64,000 nucleotides of DNA from Pseudomonas synxantha. Its GTDB lineage: Bacteria; Pseudomonadota; Gammaproteobacteria; Pseudomonadales; Pseudomonadaceae. This document shows, in pieces, positions 1 through 9,600 of this stretch; within the stretch, counting starts at the first letter, position 1; every line of letters begins with the position of its first letter. The notes under the pieces are model-generated. The model did not search any database and was not told where the DNA came from. It saw only the letters and a program-made list of their open reading frames with translations. The position numbers were made by a program, and so were the translations under genes. The stretch is taken from contig NZ_LT629786.1 of the NCBI RefSeq assembly GCF_900105675.1, positions 6,510,001-6,574,000 of the forward strand, given 5' to 3'.

Positions 1-61
1 GGGCGTGATCACCGCCATGGATGGTGGTAGATTGCCTTCTTCTTACAGGGAGGGTTCTTGA
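1..61 (+). CDS. 3' end of an upstream phage gene (frame uncertain)
   Basis: Two frames are open from the left edge. One stops with TAG at 28-30 and ends in the residues GRDHRHGWW. The other stops with TGA at 59-61 and overlaps the next ATG as TGATG, the coupling arrangement used by other genes of this cluster. In lambda-like phages a tail assembly chaperone gene lies here, before the tape measure. The piece is too short to identify the product or to choose the frame. Confidence 0.3.
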   Translation, partial: GVITAMDGGRLPSSYREGS

Positions 62-372
62 TGGCCAAGTTTAAATTTTCAGTGATTTTTTTGGCTTTGT
101 TTGCGTCTTCATCTTTTGTTCAGGCGGATGACGAGAGCTGCAACGCCATGGCCTTTTTAGCAAAGCAAATAATGGCTGGAAGGCAGGCCGGTGTGCCCAT
201 GACAAAGGCTATCGAACTAAGCAAGAACGAGAATCAGACAATTGAAAAAATATCTCGTCTATTTGTCATTGCTGCGTATGAAGAACCTGCTTACAGCACA
301 AAGGCCATGCAAGAAAAAGCGATCAATGAGTTTGAGAACAAAATGTATCTTCCTTGTATTAAGGAAGGCTAA
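61..372 (+). CDS. small exported protein encoded before the tape measure
   Basis: The product is 103 residues. The ATG at 61 is preferred over the TTG at 58 because a GGGAGGG Shine-Dalgarno sequence lies about 6 bases upstream. An N-terminal signal peptide (KFKF, a hydrophobic stretch, then SSSFVQA-DD) predicts export. The mature part is about 80 residues with two cysteines (DESCNAM and LPCIKEG) that could form a disulfide. The gene is visibly richer in A/T than the tape measure gene that follows. Its place among lambda-type tail genes, with its own hairpin terminator, is typical of a moron (a gene added to a phage genome that benefits the lysogen). HK97 carries superinfection-exclusion gene 15 near this position, so exclusion is a reasonable but unproven role. 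I do not recognise the family with certainty. Confidence 0.75.
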   Translation: MAKFKFSVIFLALFASSSFVQADDESCNAMAFLAKQIMAGRQAGVPMTKAIELSKNENQTIEKISRLFVIAAYEEPAYSTKAMQEKAINEFENKMYLPCIKEG

Positions 373-386
373 ATAATCAAGGCTGT

Positions 387-410
387 AAACCCGCCCTAAG
401 CGGGTTTTTT
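387..410 (+). terminator. hairpin plus T-run after the small exported gene
   Basis: The stem AAACCCGC (387-394) pairs with GCGGGTTT (400-407) across a 5-base loop and is followed by T residues. The next Shine-Dalgarno (CTGGAG) begins a few bases later, so the hairpin sits within the tail operon. Confidence 0.65.
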
Positions 411-429
411 AATGCCTGGAGAAAAGTAA

Positions 430-3400
430 ATGGCATCTCGATCTCTTGGCACGCTGACTCTGGATCTGATAGCCCGTATTGGCGGCTTCCAGCAAGGAAT
501 GGATCGCGCATCCCGGTCTGTTGCCAGCACTGGGGCCGCTGCTGATGCCGCATCGGCACGAATCAATGCGCTACAGGGTCAATTCCTGTCGCTATCGAGC
601 GTCGCGTCAAAGATTGCTGGCCCTTTGGCGGCGGCATTCAGCCTAAACAGCGTATATCAGGCCACCGAGGCCTATAGCTCCTTAACGAATCGTCTCAAGC
701 TCGTAACGAATGGGTCGGACGAACTGGTTGCGGCTCAGAAAGCTGTTTTCGACATTGCCCAAAGCTCTCGGCAGCCATTGTCGGCAACTGCTGAGTTATA
801 TCAGCGAATTGCCACCAATCAGACAGCTCTCAAGTTGTCTGGAGAGGGTGTTGCTGGGGTCGTTGGGACGATCAGCAAGACTCTGGCGATCTCGGGTGCT
901 TCAGCGGAGAGCGCTAACGCGGCGCTTATCCAATTAGGGCAGGCTTTTGCGTCCGGCGTGCTGCGCGGTGAAGAACTGAACTCCGTGATGGAGCAGGCCC
1001 CGGCGTTGTCCCAGGCAATTGCGGCAGGCATGGGCAAAACCGTTGGGCAGTTGCGCACGATGGGGGCTGCCGGTGAGCTTACTGCGCAGGCAGTGGTCAA
1101 GGCGCTACAAAGCCAAGCGGGCGCGGTGGACACCCTATTTGCCAAGACCGCCACGACAATCGGCAACAGCTTTACCGCGATCAGCAACTCAATGACTCGG
1201 CTTATCGGCGAATTGGATCAGGCCACCGGTGCGAGTGCGAAGGTGGCCGCTGAGTTTGTCGGATTGTCAAAAGCGATAGACGGAAGTTTGCCGGGCGCGC
1301 TGACCTCGTTGCGAAACAATTCCGACGCGCTCGCGCAAGCTATGACAACTGGGCTATACGTGGCGCTGGGGCGAGTCGCCGGTGGATTTGCTCAGCAAGG
1401 GGCTCAAGCTCTTTACGCTGCCGCTTCAAACCAAACGCTGTTGACCGCTACTGCCGCAACAGCGAAGGGCGACTTGTACGCAGCGCAGGCAAAGCAAATT
1501 GATGCGAAGGCTTTACTTCAACGTGCCAATCTTGAAATCGCCTCGGCACAAGGAAAGGTAGCTTCAGATCGTGTCAGGCAGGCATCTGAGCTCGCAAGCA
1601 TCACGACCGTTCAGGCGTCCCTGGCAGCAGAGCGCTTGCTGGAGCAGCAGCGGCTGGCGGCACAAATAAATGATACCGGCCGGGCCGCGTCGATCTCCCG
1701 CATTGCGGAACTTCGACTCGCTGAAGTTGCAGTCACAAAGAAAGTTGAGCAGGCCGAGCGTTCTCTTGCCTCGACTACCGTTGCGACCTCGCTGGAGATA
1801 CAGGCGGCATATGCGAAAAGAACAGCGGCTGCATTAGCGTACGGAGAAACCACTGCGGTCGTTAATGCTGCTGCGGTTGCATCCGACAGAGCTGCCGCTG
1901 CAGCCAGTATCGCCGGTCGTGCATTTGGTGTGATGGCCGCAGCAGGCCGCGGATTACTGGCTTTGATGGGCGGCCCGGTTGGTCTGCTTTTCGTTGCTGG
2001 CGCCCTAGCACTCTCGTTCGCCGACTTCCGCTCCAGCACCGAGAAGGCGGCTCAGGGCCTTGAGGGCTTGAAAGGTCCGCTCGACGAGGTTATTGCCAAA
2101 TTCCAACAGCTGACACGCGACCAAAAAGCTGCAGCCATGATTCGCTGGGGGGAAGCTGAGGCAGAGGGTATAAAGGCGGCTGGCGAGGAGTACGACAAAC
2201 TCCAGAAAATGCTTAAAACAGGTTTGGTGGGCCCCCGATCGAGTGCGAGCGGAACCGCCATTTTTCTTGAGTACAAGAAAAAAATTGAGGAAGCATCCGC
2301 AGCTGGCAAGGATCTTTCGCCGATCCTGGAAGAGCTGAGATCTAACAGCCAGGTCGACCCCAAGTTCGTCGATTCGCTAGTAAAAAGAGCCGGCGCCTAT
2401 TCCTTGGTTAAAACCGCGCAAGCCGAAGCGCGGGATCGTCTCAATGCCCTGAACAGCGAGATGAACAAAGGAGTGGCTGTCACGACTGGCGCTACCCAGG
2501 CGACCACGGGTATGACCGCTGCTGGTGAGAAGTACCTGAAAGCCCTGCAAACCCAACTCGGAAAACTCCAAGACAATAACGATGAGGTAAAGGAGGCAAA
2601 CCGTTATATCGCTGAGCACAAAGAGCTATCCGAGGCGGACAAGACTGCAATCATGTCAGCCGCCTACGCGTCCAAGGCCCAGGCAGACGCGAATAAGGCT
2701 GCCACGAAAGAAACCCAGAGCCATACCTCCGCGCTCAAGGCAAACCTCAAAACCTTTGAGGATGCCGAGGAAAACTACAAGCGCCAGATTGCCTTGATCG
2801 ACGAAACATCGGGGAAAAAGCAGAAAGCGACCGAGGTTGAGAAGCTGGCGTTTGAAATCGCCAGCGGCAACTACGCCAAGCTCAGTGAGGCCAGGCAGAA
2901 AGAACTGCAAGGGCTGGCCGCTGATCTCGATGCGAAGAAAGCGTTGGTAAAGGCCAATCAGGACGCCGCGAAGCTCGCCGCCCTGGGCTACAACCTCAAA
3001 GAAAGTAATCAGTCAGCCAAGGATGGGTTTGACCGGGAGCTCGCTGGTGCTGGTGAGGGTGACAAGTACAAGGCTCGGCTAAAAGAGTTTCTGTCGATTG
3101 ACCAGGACTTCAACAAACAGCGCCGGGAAATGTACAAGGAGTACAAGGACGCAACGCTGGCTGGCGATCCTGATGCACAGGAGAACTACGACAAGGAAAC
3201 CGCTCTCTTGGAGGAGGCTCTGGCCGAGAGAATCGTCATTCAGCAGGACTACTACAACCAACTCGACGAAGCTCAATCGAACTGGATGGATGGTGTCAGC
3301 AGCGCATGGCAGAACTACGTCGACGCGGCAACGGATTATTCAGCGATGGCGGCCGATGCGACTTCTTCCGTCCTGGGTGGAGCAAAGAGCAGCCTCAGCA

Positions 3401-4077
3401 CTTTCCTCTCTGATGTTGCAAGTGGGGCAGAAGACGCTGGCGATGCTCTGGGTGACTTGGTAGCCAACTTCGCCAAGTCAACCTTGCAGGCTCTTTCCGA
3501 TATGGCTGCGCAGTGGCTGGTCTATCAGGCGGTGCAGATGCTGGTGGGCAAGACCACCCAGGCGAGTGCGGTGCCGACACTGGTGGCCAATGCCCAGGCA
3601 ACGGCCTTCCAGGCAAGCCTCGCAGCGTTCGCCTCGACAGCGGCGATTCCTATCGTGGGGCCGGCCGCTGCACCTGCAGCTGCCGCAGCAGCCGCTGCTG
3701 CCACCGCACCAATGGTTGCCGGCGTTGCAAGTGCAGCGCTTGCGGGTATGGCGCATGACGGTATGGGAAATATCCCCAAAGAAGGCACCTGGCTTCTCGA
3801 TGGCGGTGAGCGGGTCGTGGCGCCGGCGCAGAACAAGGACCTTACCAACTTCCTAGCGCGGCAAACCTCGGCAACGGAAAGCGTCGGCAGCGAACGTGCT
3901 GGCGGTGGGGGTGGGATTCACATCAGTGCTCCCGTCACGGTCCAGGCTCAGCCGGGAATGAGTGGAGATGATGCACGGAAACAGGGGGAGGCGGCTGGCC
4001 AGGGGCTGGTGGCTGAGATTCGCCGTGTGCTTCAGGCTGAAATGGGGCAGGGCGGTTTGCTCTGGAGGCGAATCTGA
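430..4077 (+). CDS. phage tail tape measure protein (lambda gpH-like)
   Basis: This 1215-residue protein sets tail length and probably helps DNA or effector passage through the host envelope. The N-terminal 300 residues contain the tape-measure domain, recognisable from GVLRGEELNSVMEQAP and QAIAAGMGKTVGQLRTMG. A long alanine-rich helical and coiled-coil middle follows, with a hydrophobic segment near residues 500-530 (AGRGLLALMGGPVGLLFVAG). A second hydrophobic, alanine-rich stretch lies near residues 1060-1110. The C-terminal region matches the lambda-type tape-measure C-terminal pattern (GGERVVAPAQN). The ATG is preceded by GGAG at 8 bases. The stop overlaps the start of the next gene as TGATG, suggesting coupled translation. 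The length exceeds lambda H (853 residues), implying a longer tail. Confidence 0.93.
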   Translation: MASRSLGTLTLDLIARIGGFQQGMDRASRSVASTGAAADAASARINALQGQFLSLSSVASKIAGPLAAAFSLNSVYQATEAYSSLTNRLKLVTNGSDELVAAQKAVFDIAQSSRQPLSATAELYQRIATNQTALKLSGEGVAGVVGTISKTLAISGASAESANAALIQLGQAFASGVLRGEELNSVMEQAPALSQAIAAGMGKTVGQLRTMGAAGELTAQAVVKALQSQAGAVDTLFAKTATTIGNSFTAISNSMTRLIGELDQATGASAKVAAEFVGLSKAIDGSLPGALTSLRNNSDALAQAMTTGLYVALGRVAGGFAQQGAQALYAAASNQTLLTATAATAKGDLYAAQAKQIDAKALLQRANLEIASAQGKVASDRVRQASELASITTVQASLAAERLLEQQRLAAQINDTGRAASISRIAELRLAEVAVTKKVEQAERSLASTTVATSLEIQAAYAKRTAAALAYGETTAVVNAAAVASDRAAAAASIAGRAFGVMAAAGRGLLALMGGPVGLLFVAGALALSFADFRSSTEKAAQGLEGLKGPLDEVIAKFQQLTRDQKAAAMIRWGEAEAEGIKAAGEEYDKLQKMLKTGLVGPRSSASGTAIFLEYKKKIEEASAAGKDLSPILEELRSNSQVDPKFVDSLVKRAGAYSLVKTAQAEARDRLNALNSEMNKGVAVTTGATQATTGMTAAGEKYLKALQTQLGKLQDNNDEVKEANRYIAEHKELSEADKTAIMSAAYASKAQADANKAATKETQSHTSALKANLKTFEDAEENYKRQIALIDETSGKKQKATEVEKLAFEIASGNYAKLSEARQKELQGLAADLDAKKALVKANQDAAKLAALGYNLKESNQSAKDGFDRELAGAGEGDKYKARLKEFLSIDQDFNKQRREMYKEYKDATLAGDPDAQENYDKETALLEEALAERIVIQQDYYNQLDEAQSNWMDGVSSAWQNYVDAATDYSAMAADATSSVLGGAKSSLSTFLSDVASGAEDAGDALGDLVANFAKSTLQALSDMAAQWLVYQAVQMLVGKTTQASAVPTLVANAQATAFQASLAAFASTAAIPIVGPAAAPAAAAAAAAATAPMVAGVASAALAGMAHDGMGNIPKEGTWLLDGGERVVAPAQNKDLTNFLARQTSATESVGSERAGGGGGIHISAPVTVQAQPGMSGDDARKQGEAAGQGLVAEIRRVLQAEMGQGGLLWRRI

Positions 4078-4421
4078 TGGTTGAAACATTCAGCTACTGC
4101 GTTCAATTGGGTGGCGATGGGGAGATTGACCAGCGTACCTGGGAGAACGATTTCGGTGACGGCTACACCCAGGCGGGCGGTATTGGCATCAACACCAAAA
4201 GCGAGACCTGGAACTTGACGCACTCTGGTGTCATGGCCGTAGGTGAGGAGTTGCCCTTGGTTAGGGATTTCATCGATCGGCATGAGGGATACAAGGCGTT
4301 CATCTGGACGCCTCCCGGTGGAGTTCAGGGTCGATACCGCTGCAAGGGATACAAGTCCAAGCCGCTCGGCGCCGGCTTGTGGACGCTCTCGTTCACGTTC
4401 AAACAGACCTACACGCCGTAA
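4077..4421 (+). CDS. phage minor tail protein (gpM-like)
   Basis: The 114-residue protein matches the lambda gpM family, a tail-tip component placed between the tape measure and the L, K, I and J genes. Supporting signs are its size, its position, and the motifs RTWENDFGDGYTQ and GYKAFIWTPPGG. It begins on the last base of the tape measure stop codon (TGATG), so translation is probably coupled. A hairpin with a T-run separates it from the L gene. Confidence 0.88.
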   Translation: MVETFSYCVQLGGDGEIDQRTWENDFGDGYTQAGGIGINTKSETWNLTHSGVMAVGEELPLVRDFIDRHEGYKAFIWTPPGGVQGRYRCKGYKSKPLGAGLWTLSFTFKQTYTP

Positions 4422-4437
4422 CCGTAAACTTCACCAG

Positions 4438-4459
4438 ACCCCGCCAAATGCGGGGTTTC
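4438..4459 (+). terminator. intercistronic hairpin with T-run between the M and L genes
   Basis: ACCCCGC (4438-4444) pairs with GCGGGGT (4450-4456) across a CAAAT loop, followed by TTCTTG. The Shine-Dalgarno of the L gene (GAGG) follows directly. It resembles the hairpins at 387, 6566 and 12443. Confidence 0.55.
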
Positions 4460-4475
4460 TTGTTTCTGAGGTCCC

Positions 4476-5180
4476 ATGAATTACAACGCCGACATTCAAA
4501 AGCTCGAGCCGGGCAACCAGATCAGGCTTTACGAGTTGGACGCTACGCGCCTGGGCGGCATGCTCTGGCGGTTCCACGGCCATGCCCATGAGGGCGACAT
4601 CATCTGGCAGGGGCAGCTCTACTCGCCGCTCCAGATCGAGGCCAAGGGCTTCGACATACGCGGTGATGGGCGCCCGGCCACACCAACGCTGCAGGTGGAT
4701 GACGAGCTCGGCGGCGTGCGCGGCGCGATTACTGCTCTGTGTTTTCAGTTCCGCGACCTGGCCGGCGCCCGGGTAAAGGTGATCGAGACGTTCCGCCACT
4801 TCCTGGACGCGGCCAACTTCCCCGACGGCAACCCGGAAGCCAGCGACCAATCGAAAACGAACCTCTGGTTTATCGAGCAGAAGACTGAGGCGCTGCCCAG
4901 CATCTCGGTCACGTTCTCGCTGTCCAGCCCCACGGATATGGAAGGGCATATGCTGCCCTCCCAGCAGATCACCAAGCTCTGCCGCTGGGCCTGCCGGGGC
5001 GGTTACCGGCAAGAGGCCTGTGCTTATACCGGCACCGCGATGTTCGACAAAAAGAACCAGCCCACGGATAACCCCGCCCTCGATCGCTGCGGCGGTTGGT
5101 GGAGCAGCTGCAAACTTCGCGGCAACACGCGGCGCTTCGGTGGGTCCATGGGCGCAAGCCTTATTGCAAGTTCGAGGTAG
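4476..5180 (+). CDS. phage minor tail protein (gpL-like, iron-sulfur type)
   Basis: This 234-residue protein matches lambda gpL, a tail-tip subunit whose C-terminal domain binds a [4Fe-4S] cluster. The C-terminal third holds a cysteine group, LCRWACRGG..QEACAYTG followed by DRCGGWWSSCKLRGN, which is the family pattern for cluster binding. The N-terminal half is the beta-rich tail-tip domain. The ATG follows GAGGTCCC. The K-like gene begins 2 bases after the stop codon. Confidence 0.9.
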   Translation: MNYNADIQKLEPGNQIRLYELDATRLGGMLWRFHGHAHEGDIIWQGQLYSPLQIEAKGFDIRGDGRPATPTLQVDDELGGVRGAITALCFQFRDLAGARVKVIETFRHFLDAANFPDGNPEASDQSKTNLWFIEQKTEALPSISVTFSLSSPTDMEGHMLPSQQITKLCRWACRGGYRQEACAYTGTAMFDKKNQPTDNPALDRCGGWWSSCKLRGNTRRFGGSMGASLIASSR

Positions 5181-5182
5181 CC

Positions 5183-5965
5183 ATGCGAATCAACCAAAAA
5201 TTACAGGATGAGATCCGCGCGCACGCCGAGCGGAACTATCCGGCCGAGGCTTGCGGGGTGGTCATCAAGTCCGCCGCCGGCCGTGAGTACGTGCCTTGCG
5301 TAAACTTGGCCACCACGCCGCGCGAACACTTCCAGATCGACCATAAGGACATGGCCCGGGCGGAAGATAGAGGCGAGGTTCTGGCGATCATCCATAGCCA
5401 CCCCGACAAGGCGCCGGCGCCGAGCATGGCCGACCGCGTCAGTTGCGAGTTGCACGAATTGCCCTGGGGTATTGTCGGCTGGCCCGGCGGTGACTTCGAG
5501 TGGTTCAAGCCTTCGGGCTTCCAGGCACCGCTGCTGGGTCGTGACTTCTCCCATGGGCTGCTTGACTGTTGGGCGGCCTGCCGCGACTGGTACGCGCGCG
5601 AGGCGGGCCTGGAGTTGCCAAACTTCGAACGCTCCGACCTGTGGTGGGAGGATAAGGATGGCCCAAGCCTCTACGAGGACAACTTCGCGGCGACTGGTTT
5701 CTACCAGGTCAACGAGGCGCGCCGCGGCGACATGCTGGTGTTGCAGATCCCCACGCCAGGCCGGGAGTGCTATTTCCCGAATCACGCAGTGATTTACCTG
5801 GGTGATGAGCCGTCGCTGATCAGTGAATCGGGACCGAAACTTGGTGGCTCCGGCCCGTTCATTTACCACCACATGCCTGGCCGCCTGGCTGCCCGTGAAA
5901 TCTACGGTTGGTCGATGGCGAACCGCGTCAAATTGATCCTCAGGCACAAGGACTACCACCCATGA
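5183..5965 (+). CDS. tail-tip protein with JAMM peptidase and NlpC/P60 domains (gpK-like)
   Basis: The product is 260 residues with two hydrolase domains in the order seen in lambda gpK. Residues 1-110 carry a JAB/MPN domain with the JAMM motif HSHPDKAPAPSMADR. Residues about 120-260 are an NlpC/P60 domain with the likely catalytic cysteine in LLDCWAACRDWY and a later histidine in FPNHAVIYLG. Such proteins act during tail-tip assembly and probably cut peptidoglycan cross-links on entry. ATG 5183 is used because an upstream in-frame extension would overlap the L gene. The stop overlaps the next ATG as ATGA. Confidence 0.92.
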   Translation: MRINQKLQDEIRAHAERNYPAEACGVVIKSAAGREYVPCVNLATTPREHFQIDHKDMARAEDRGEVLAIIHSHPDKAPAPSMADRVSCELHELPWGIVGWPGGDFEWFKPSGFQAPLLGRDFSHGLLDCWAACRDWYAREAGLELPNFERSDLWWEDKDGPSLYEDNFAATGFYQVNEARRGDMLVLQIPTPGRECYFPNHAVIYLGDEPSLISESGPKLGGSGPFIYHHMPGRLAAREIYGWSMANRVKLILRHKDYHP

Positions 5966-6549
5966 CCATGCGTACCATCAAGCTCGGCGGCGTGCTGGGC
6001 AAGAAGTTTGGCAAGCAGTACACCCTGGACGTTCACAGCTTCCGTGATGCCATGGCGGCGCTGTGCATGATGAAGCCGGGCTTTGAGAAGTACCTGCGCA
6101 CCGCCGAAGAGCGCGGCCTTGTGTTCGCCGTGTTCGTCGATGAGCGCAATCTGGGCGAGCAGGAGCTTGACCTTGTGGGCCGAGGTGAGGGCGACATCCG
6201 CATTCAGCCGATTATCCAGGGCAGCAAACAGGCGGGCATGTTTCAGACGCTTCTCGGCGTGGTGCTGATCGTGGCCGGCCTATTTACTGGCGGCACCACC
6301 TCAACTCTGGGGATGGGCCTTCTCGCCGCCGGCGCCGCTGTCGGCCTGGGTGGCGTTGTTCAAATGCTGTCGCCGACCACCAAGGCCACTGCCGATGGCC
6401 AGAACGATGACGGCAACAACCCGAGCTACGGCTTCGGCGGGGCGGTTACGACTATTGCCCAGGGCAACCCATACCCACTGCTTTACGGCGAGCGCGAGAT
6501 CGGCGGCGCGGTCGAGTCTGGCGGGATCTACACCCAAGACAACATCTGA
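5962..6549 (+). CDS. tail assembly protein I (gpI-like)
   Basis: The 195-residue protein belongs to the lambda gpI family, needed for tail-tip assembly together with J, L and K. It has an N-terminal ubiquitin-like domain (IKLGGVLGKKFGKQYTLDV), a glycine-rich hydrophobic segment near residues 95-130, and the conserved ending NPYPLLYGEREIGGAVESGG. It overlaps the K gene by four bases. A second ATG six bases downstream is possible. Confidence 0.9.
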   Translation: MTMRTIKLGGVLGKKFGKQYTLDVHSFRDAMAALCMMKPGFEKYLRTAEERGLVFAVFVDERNLGEQELDLVGRGEGDIRIQPIIQGSKQAGMFQTLLGVVLIVAGLFTGGTTSTLGMGLLAAGAAVGLGGVVQMLSPTTKATADGQNDDGNNPSYGFGGAVTTIAQGNPYPLLYGEREIGGAVESGGIYTQDNI

Positions 6550-6565
6550 TTCAGTTACCACAACC

Positions 6566-6587
6566 AACCCGCTTCGGCGGGTTTTTG
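6566..6587 (+). terminator. UUCG-loop hairpin with T-run between the I and J genes
   Basis: AACCCGC (6566-6572) and GCGGGTT (6577-6583) enclose a TTCG tetraloop, followed by TTTTT. The J gene's Shine-Dalgarno (CTGGAGG) begins about ten bases later. Confidence 0.65.
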
Positions 6588-6602
6588 CATTCTGGAGGGC
6601 GC

Positions 6603-9600
6603 ATGAGCGCAGTAGCAAAGAAGGCGCGCCGCGCAGCACCTCGTAAGCGCCGGGCCGTAATTGGCGGAAAGGGCGGACAGGCCAAGCAGAAGCAGCCGAG
6701 CATCGCCTCCAATAGCGTGCCATCGATCTCCACCGCGCGAATCACCTACCTGTGGAGCTGGGGTCCTATTGTTGGTCCGGTCGACGACTTGCGCTCAGTC
6801 AAGCTCAACGGAACGCCCGTGAAGGCCGCTGACGGCACGATCAACTATCCCAGTGTGAAGTGGCAGTTCCGTTCTGGAGAGCTGAATCAGGAGCGCCTGG
6901 AGGGAATACAGGAATCCAGTAACGAGATCGACGTCAAGAAGGAATTGATCTACGGAACGCCATGGCTGTACACCATCACCAACTCGATGAGCGATGCCGC
7001 GCGCATCCGCCTGAGCTGGCCAACGCTTCGCAGTCAGGACGCCGCCGGTAACATCAATGGCGTGCGTATCGATTATGCCGTGGACATATCCACCGACAAC
7101 GGCCCCTACGTTGAAGTGCTGGTATCGGCCGTAGATCGCAAGAACATCACGGAGTACGAGCGAGCGCACCGCCTGGAGTTGCCCGCCGGAACCCGCTGGA
7201 CTATTCGCGTCCGCCGCCTGACCCCAAATGCAAACTCCGACCTGGTTGTCGATCAGATGATCGTCAAGGCAATTGCCGAGGTGGTCGACAGCGATCAGGA
7301 ATACCCGCTCACCGCCGTCAGCTGTCTTGAGTACGACGCCCAGACTTTCGGCGGCGATATCGCCAAGATCGCCGTCCTCATGCGTGGCCGCATTATTCGT
7401 GTGCCCAGCAACTACGACGCGACAACCCGCACCTACGCAACGTCGGGCACCGGCACAAGCAACGGTATTTGGGACGGCACCTTCAAGGAGGTCTACACCA
7501 ACAACCCGGCGTGGATCTTCTACGACCTGGTGCTGCACCCGTACTACGGGCTCGGCGACCGGATCGACGCGACAATGGTTGATCGCTGGTCGCTCTATCG
7601 CATCGCGCAGTACTGCGACCAGATGGTGCCGGATGGGAAGGGGGGCATGGAGCCGCGCTTCACCTGCAACCTCTATTTCCAGAAGCAGGCCGAAGCCTAC
7701 GCCGTGCTTCAGGACCTGGCGTCAATATTCCATGGCCTGGCCTACTGGGACGGCAGCCAGATCGTGGTCAATGCCGATATGCCAGGCGATCCGGTGTACA
7801 CGTACAACCAGACGCAGATCCTGAACAATGGCGCTATCAAGTACGAAGGCACCCGCGCGCGCGATCGGCACACGCTCTACATGGTGTCCTGGGATAATCC
7901 GGACCAGGGTTTTGAAACCGACAAGGAGCCGGTGTTTGATGATGAGGCGATGGTCGAGCTTGGCGGAATCGTGCGCGACACCACCATCGACGCCATCGCC
8001 TGCACATCCCTGGGTCAGGCGCAGCGCGCCGGGCAGTGGGCGGCGCTGACCGAAAAGCTGCAGACCCAGGGCGGTGTGTTTCGGGTCGGGCTCGACGGTG
8101 ATATTCCAAAGCCTGGTCAGGTGATCGCCGTGGCCGACCCGATGCTGGTTGGCCGGAACAACGGCGGCCGGATCGCTGCGGCCGCCGGACGTGTGGTTAC
8201 GCTCGATCGCGATACCGTGGTGCCGGTCGGCGCGCGCCTGATGGTCAACCTGCCAAGCGGCAAGTCCGAAGGGCGGGTGGTGAAGTCGGTTGCTGGGCGC
8301 GACGTCACCGTGATGGCCGATTTCAGCGAGCAGCCCCAGGCCGAGTGTGGCTGGATATTGGACTACGAAGACCTGAAGCTGATGCAGTTCTACGTCCGCA
8401 ACGTCACGCGGCCGGAGTGGCACCAGTTCCAGTTTGAAGTTATTCAGCACGACCCGAGCAAGTTTGAAGCAATCGACAACGGGGCCGTGGTGGACCCTCG
8501 GCCAATAACCGGTATTCCCGTGGGTAGTCAGGACGCTCCGGCCCGGGTGATGCTCAGCCAGCACGTTGTCATCGAGCAGGGGATTGCGGTCACCGTCATG
8601 TCCATCGCGTGGGACGCGGCGCCGAACGCTGTGGCTTATGACGTTGAATGGAAGTGGGGCGCGCGCGAATGGGTCACTGTGCCGCGCACCGCCGAGCAGA
8701 TGGTCGACGTGCGCGGCATTTACTCCGGTCAATACATGGCCAGGGTGCGGGCGGTGAGCGCGCTCAATGTGTCCTCGATCCCGACCACGTCGGCACTGAC
8801 CAGCCTGGAAGGGAAGGTCGGCCTGCCGCCGGCGGTGGCGTTCCTGACCACCACCAGCGAGCTGTTCGGCATCGGCATCAAGTGGGGATTCCCCGCCGGC
8901 GCCGAGGACACCCAGCGCACCGAGCTGTGGTATGGCCCGGCCAATGATTTGTCGGTGGCTACCAAGCTGACGGACCTGGCCTATCCGCAGGCCGATTACC
9001 GCATGCAGCAACTGTTGGCGGGCGCCACGTTGTTTTTCTGGGCGCGCCTGGTGGACCGTACCGGCAACATCGGGCCGTTCTATCCGGTGGTGAATGGGGT
9101 GATGGGGCAGGCCAGTTCGGATGCCGGGCCGATTCTTGAGCAGATCAAGGGGCAGATAGACGAGACCGCCCTGGGTCAGCATTTGAAGGACCGGATCGAC
9201 CTCATCGACGGGACGGGGCCTGGCTCTGTCAATGGCCGCATCGAAGCAGCCAAGGACGAACTGGAAGGGCTGATTGACCAGATCGTCGACGCGCTTGAGT
9301 ACGACCCTGCGAAGGCGTACGCGCTTAACGATATCGTGCGCATGGGGCAGCACCTGTATCAGGCCAACGGCCCGGTTCCGGCGAACAGCCCGCCGCCGAA
9401 CGCTACTTACTGGACCGACATCGGCACGGTAACGCAGACGGTCAACGCCCTGGTGACTCAGGTTCAGCAGAACTCGGCGACGATCAACCAGCACGGCCAG
9501 GACATCACCGCCCAGGCGCAACAGCTCAATGCGGTGAAGGTCACGGTCAACGACCCAGTCACCGGCGTGAACGCCACGGCCAGCGGGCTAAGTACCCTCA

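Noticed and set aside
7722..9521. 599-codon minus-strand frame within the J gene
   Set aside because: J is clearly coding on the plus strand; the frame has no start signal or domain.
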